Assembly (NCBI GenBank): GCA_964592475.1
Contig: CAZQEZ010000092.1
Span: forward strand, 1 to 16,707
DNA: 16,707 bases
DNA from: CAZQEZ01 sp964592475
GTDB taxonomy: Bacteria; Bacteroidota; Bacteroidia; Cytophagales; Cyclobacteriaceae
Direction: 5' to 3'
A program made the translations under genes and the position numbers. The notes under the pieces are model-generated. The model was not told the DNA's origin, made no database searches, and was given only the letters and a program-made list of their open reading frames with translations. Below are positions 15,594-16,707 of this stretch, in pieces. Each line of letters starts with the position of its first letter. The first letter of the stretch is position 1.

Positions 15594-15667
15594 ATGTTTT
15601 ACCCATTGTCTTCTTATCTTTTTATATTAAATTAACCCTCTCTTTTTCTAAGTGGTTATTTTTTTCC

Positions 15668-15675
15668 TAAATTTA
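15668..15675 (+). promoter_or_regulatory. Possible -7 promoter box for the TRAP operon
   Basis: TAAATTTA matches TAnnTTTG at all but the last base and lies 22 bases before the ATG at 15698. No -33 element is clear. The assignment is weak and rests on position, since the upstream terminator means a promoter must lie in this gap. Confidence 0.3.
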
Positions 15676-15697
15676 GCATTTATAAACAAAGTATCGC

Positions 15698-16675
15698 ATG
15701 AACCTGATAAAAATAAGCTTATGCTTGATTATTGCAATTTCCTCTTGCACCTCAAAAAAGGAAGATGGCACATTCACTTTCAAACTCGGCCACCTGGCCA
15801 ATGAAGACCATGTATGGCATCAATCAGCCCTGCATTTTGCAGAATTGGTCAGTGAAAAATCGGAAGGTAAAATTACTATCAAAGTTTATCCCAATGAGCA
15901 ACTGGGCAGCGAAAGTGATAACCTTACCGGTATAATGGCTGGCACCATGGATATGACCATAACCGGAGAAACCCTGCAAAACTACGTGGAGGAAGCAGCC
16001 CTGGTGGCAGTACCTTACATGATTGGCGATACAGCTCATTTGCAAAAAGTAGCCGGTGGGCCTATCGGGCAAAAAATTGAAGAAAAAATTTCTGAAGTAG
16101 GATTCAGACCAGTGGCCTGGTTTCAGCGGGGAGCCCGGCAGCTCACATCCAAAAAACCGGTAAGAACGCCTGAAGACCTGCGGGGAATGATCCTCCGGGT
16201 ACCGAATGTTCCGCTGTTTGTCAATACCTGGCAGGCAATGGGTGCGAAAGCTACCCCCATGGCATTTTCCGAAGTTTTCACCGCTCTGCAGCAAGGCACC
16301 ATTCAGGCCCAGGAAAATCCGCTTTCCCTTATCCATAGCGCCGCCTTTTACGAAGTGCAGGATTATGTAAACCTGACCGACCACGTGATAGGATGGGTAT
16401 ATTTAGTAATTGGCGAAAAGCAGTTTCAAAAATTACCTGAGGATTTACAAAACGCAGTGCTTGAAGCAGGCCAGGAAATGCAGCAGTTTCATGACAAATT
16501 ATTTATAGAACAGCAAAAAATTTATGAAGAAAAATTGAAAGACGCGGGTATGGAGTTTATTGAGGTGGACAAAGCTGCCTTTCGGCAAAAAGCGTTGCCA
16601 GCAGTGAAGGCCAACTTGAAACCAGCCCAGTTGAAGCTATTTGAGGCGATAATGAATGAGGAACCCGTGAAGTAA
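15698..16675 (+). CDS. dctP: TRAP transporter solute receptor, DctP family, lipoprotein
   Basis: This 325-residue extracytoplasmic receptor captures an organic acid for a sodium-driven TRAP transporter. It has a lipoprotein signal ending AISSC (lipid Cys17), so it is membrane-anchored rather than free in the periplasm. The family pattern is clear: FKLGHLANEDHVWHQSA at the start of the mature protein, VYPNEQLGSESDN (63-75), PYMIGD (106-111), and LRGMILRVPNVPLF followed by AMGAKATPMAFSEVFTALQQG. Arg167 in the LRVP motif corresponds to the arginine that binds the ligand carboxylate in SiaP, and Asn207 in QENP is also conserved. The exact acid cannot be told. It follows a strong terminator, so it begins a new operon, and the small permease gene probably starts 10 bases downstream. 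Confidence 0.93.
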   Translation: MNLIKISLCLIIAISSCTSKKEDGTFTFKLGHLANEDHVWHQSALHFAELVSEKSEGKITIKVYPNEQLGSESDNLTGIMAGTMDMTITGETLQNYVEEAALVAVPYMIGDTAHLQKVAGGPIGQKIEEKISEVGFRPVAWFQRGARQLTSKKPVRTPEDLRGMILRVPNVPLFVNTWQAMGAKATPMAFSEVFTALQQGTIQAQENPLSLIHSAAFYEVQDYVNLTDHVIGWVYLVIGEKQFQKLPEDLQNAVLEAGQEMQQFHDKLFIEQQKIYEEKLKDAGMEFIEVDKAAFRQKALPAVKANLKPAQLKLFEAIMNEEPVK

Positions 16676-16684
16676 AATGCCATT

Positions 16685-16707
16685 ATGGTGAAATTGAAGG
16701 GTTACCG
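16685..16707 (+). CDS. Probable start of the TRAP small permease gene (cut by window end)
   Basis: An ATG at 16685 opens a frame (MVKLKGYR) that stays open to the window edge, 10 bases after the dctP stop. TRAP operons commonly continue with the small membrane subunit DctQ, so this is the expected next gene. Only seven complete codons are visible, so identity rests on context alone. A GTG at 16688 is an alternative start. Confidence 0.3.

Noticed and set aside
15824..16384. Long open frame on the minus strand, opposite dctP
   Set aside because: It is antisense to a clearly coding DctP gene, its product has no recognisable domain, and it is rich in Cys, His and Phe as expected from a reversed coding strand.
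16677..16691. ATG directly after the dctP stop as start of the next gene
   Set aside because: It meets a TGA stop after four codons; the ATG at 16685 is the workable start.
1..16707. CRISPR array, tRNA, rRNA, insertion sequence or prophage
   Set aside because: No regularly spaced repeats, cloverleaf-forming sequence, transposase or phage-like gene, or element-end repeats were seen in either strand.

Overview
The window looks like part of a chromosome from a free-living Bacteroidota bacterium, most likely of the Cytophagales type. The evidence is a TonB-dependent receptor with a carboxypeptidase-like N-terminal domain next to a DUF4249 lipoprotein, four proteins with lipoprotein signals, a Tat-tagged Gfo/Idh/MocA oxidoreductase, A-rich leaders mostly without Shine-Dalgarno sequences, and two exact copies of the Bacteroidota -7 box (TAnnTTTG). 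The DNA is AT-rich throughout. I saw no rRNA, tRNA, CRISPR array, transposase or phage gene, and no gene-free stretch longer than about 300 bases.

Region 1 (1-3865, plus strand) starts with the C-terminal end of an alpha-mannosidase-like GH38 enzyme. It is followed closely by a lipoprotein of the neutral-ceramidase fold that keeps the metal ligands but lacks the ceramidase serine. Next come a DUF763 protein with a helix-hairpin-helix and a small STAS/SpoIIAA-like protein. A strong bidirectional terminator (3878-3921) separates this run from a convergent Tat-exported Gfo/Idh/MocA oxidoreductase (3926-5257, minus).

Region 2 (5258-6546) holds two small plus-strand genes. One is a 102-residue protein of a family often mislabelled as phosphoribosylpyrophosphate synthetase. 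The other is a secreted CAP/SCP-domain protein with a good -7 promoter box and a good terminator. The intergenic DNA here contains several inverted repeats.

Region 3 (6547-10600) holds a two-gene ABC export unit resembling YbbA/YbbP: a LolD-type ATPase and a large permease with two FtsX domains, separated by 3 bases. Convergent to it is a small membrane protein that appears to start at TTG.

Region 4 (10601-15593) is a cell-surface module. It has a TonB-dependent receptor and a DUF4249 lipoprotein, which are translationally close (4-base gap), then an unrecognised acidic lipoprotein. That last protein's first residues after the lipid cysteine fit the surface-export signal of Bacteroidota lipoproteins. 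It ends in a strong 16-bp-stem terminator.

Region 5 (15594-16707) begins a TRAP transporter operon: a lipoprotein DctP-type solute receptor and probably the first codons of the small permease.

Most genes are recognisable family members and I did not find a clearly new multi-gene system. The least understood parts are the TonB receptor/DUF4249 pair with the following surface lipoprotein, the serine-less ceramidase homologue, the DUF763/STAS-like pair, and the inverted repeats around 5334-5842.
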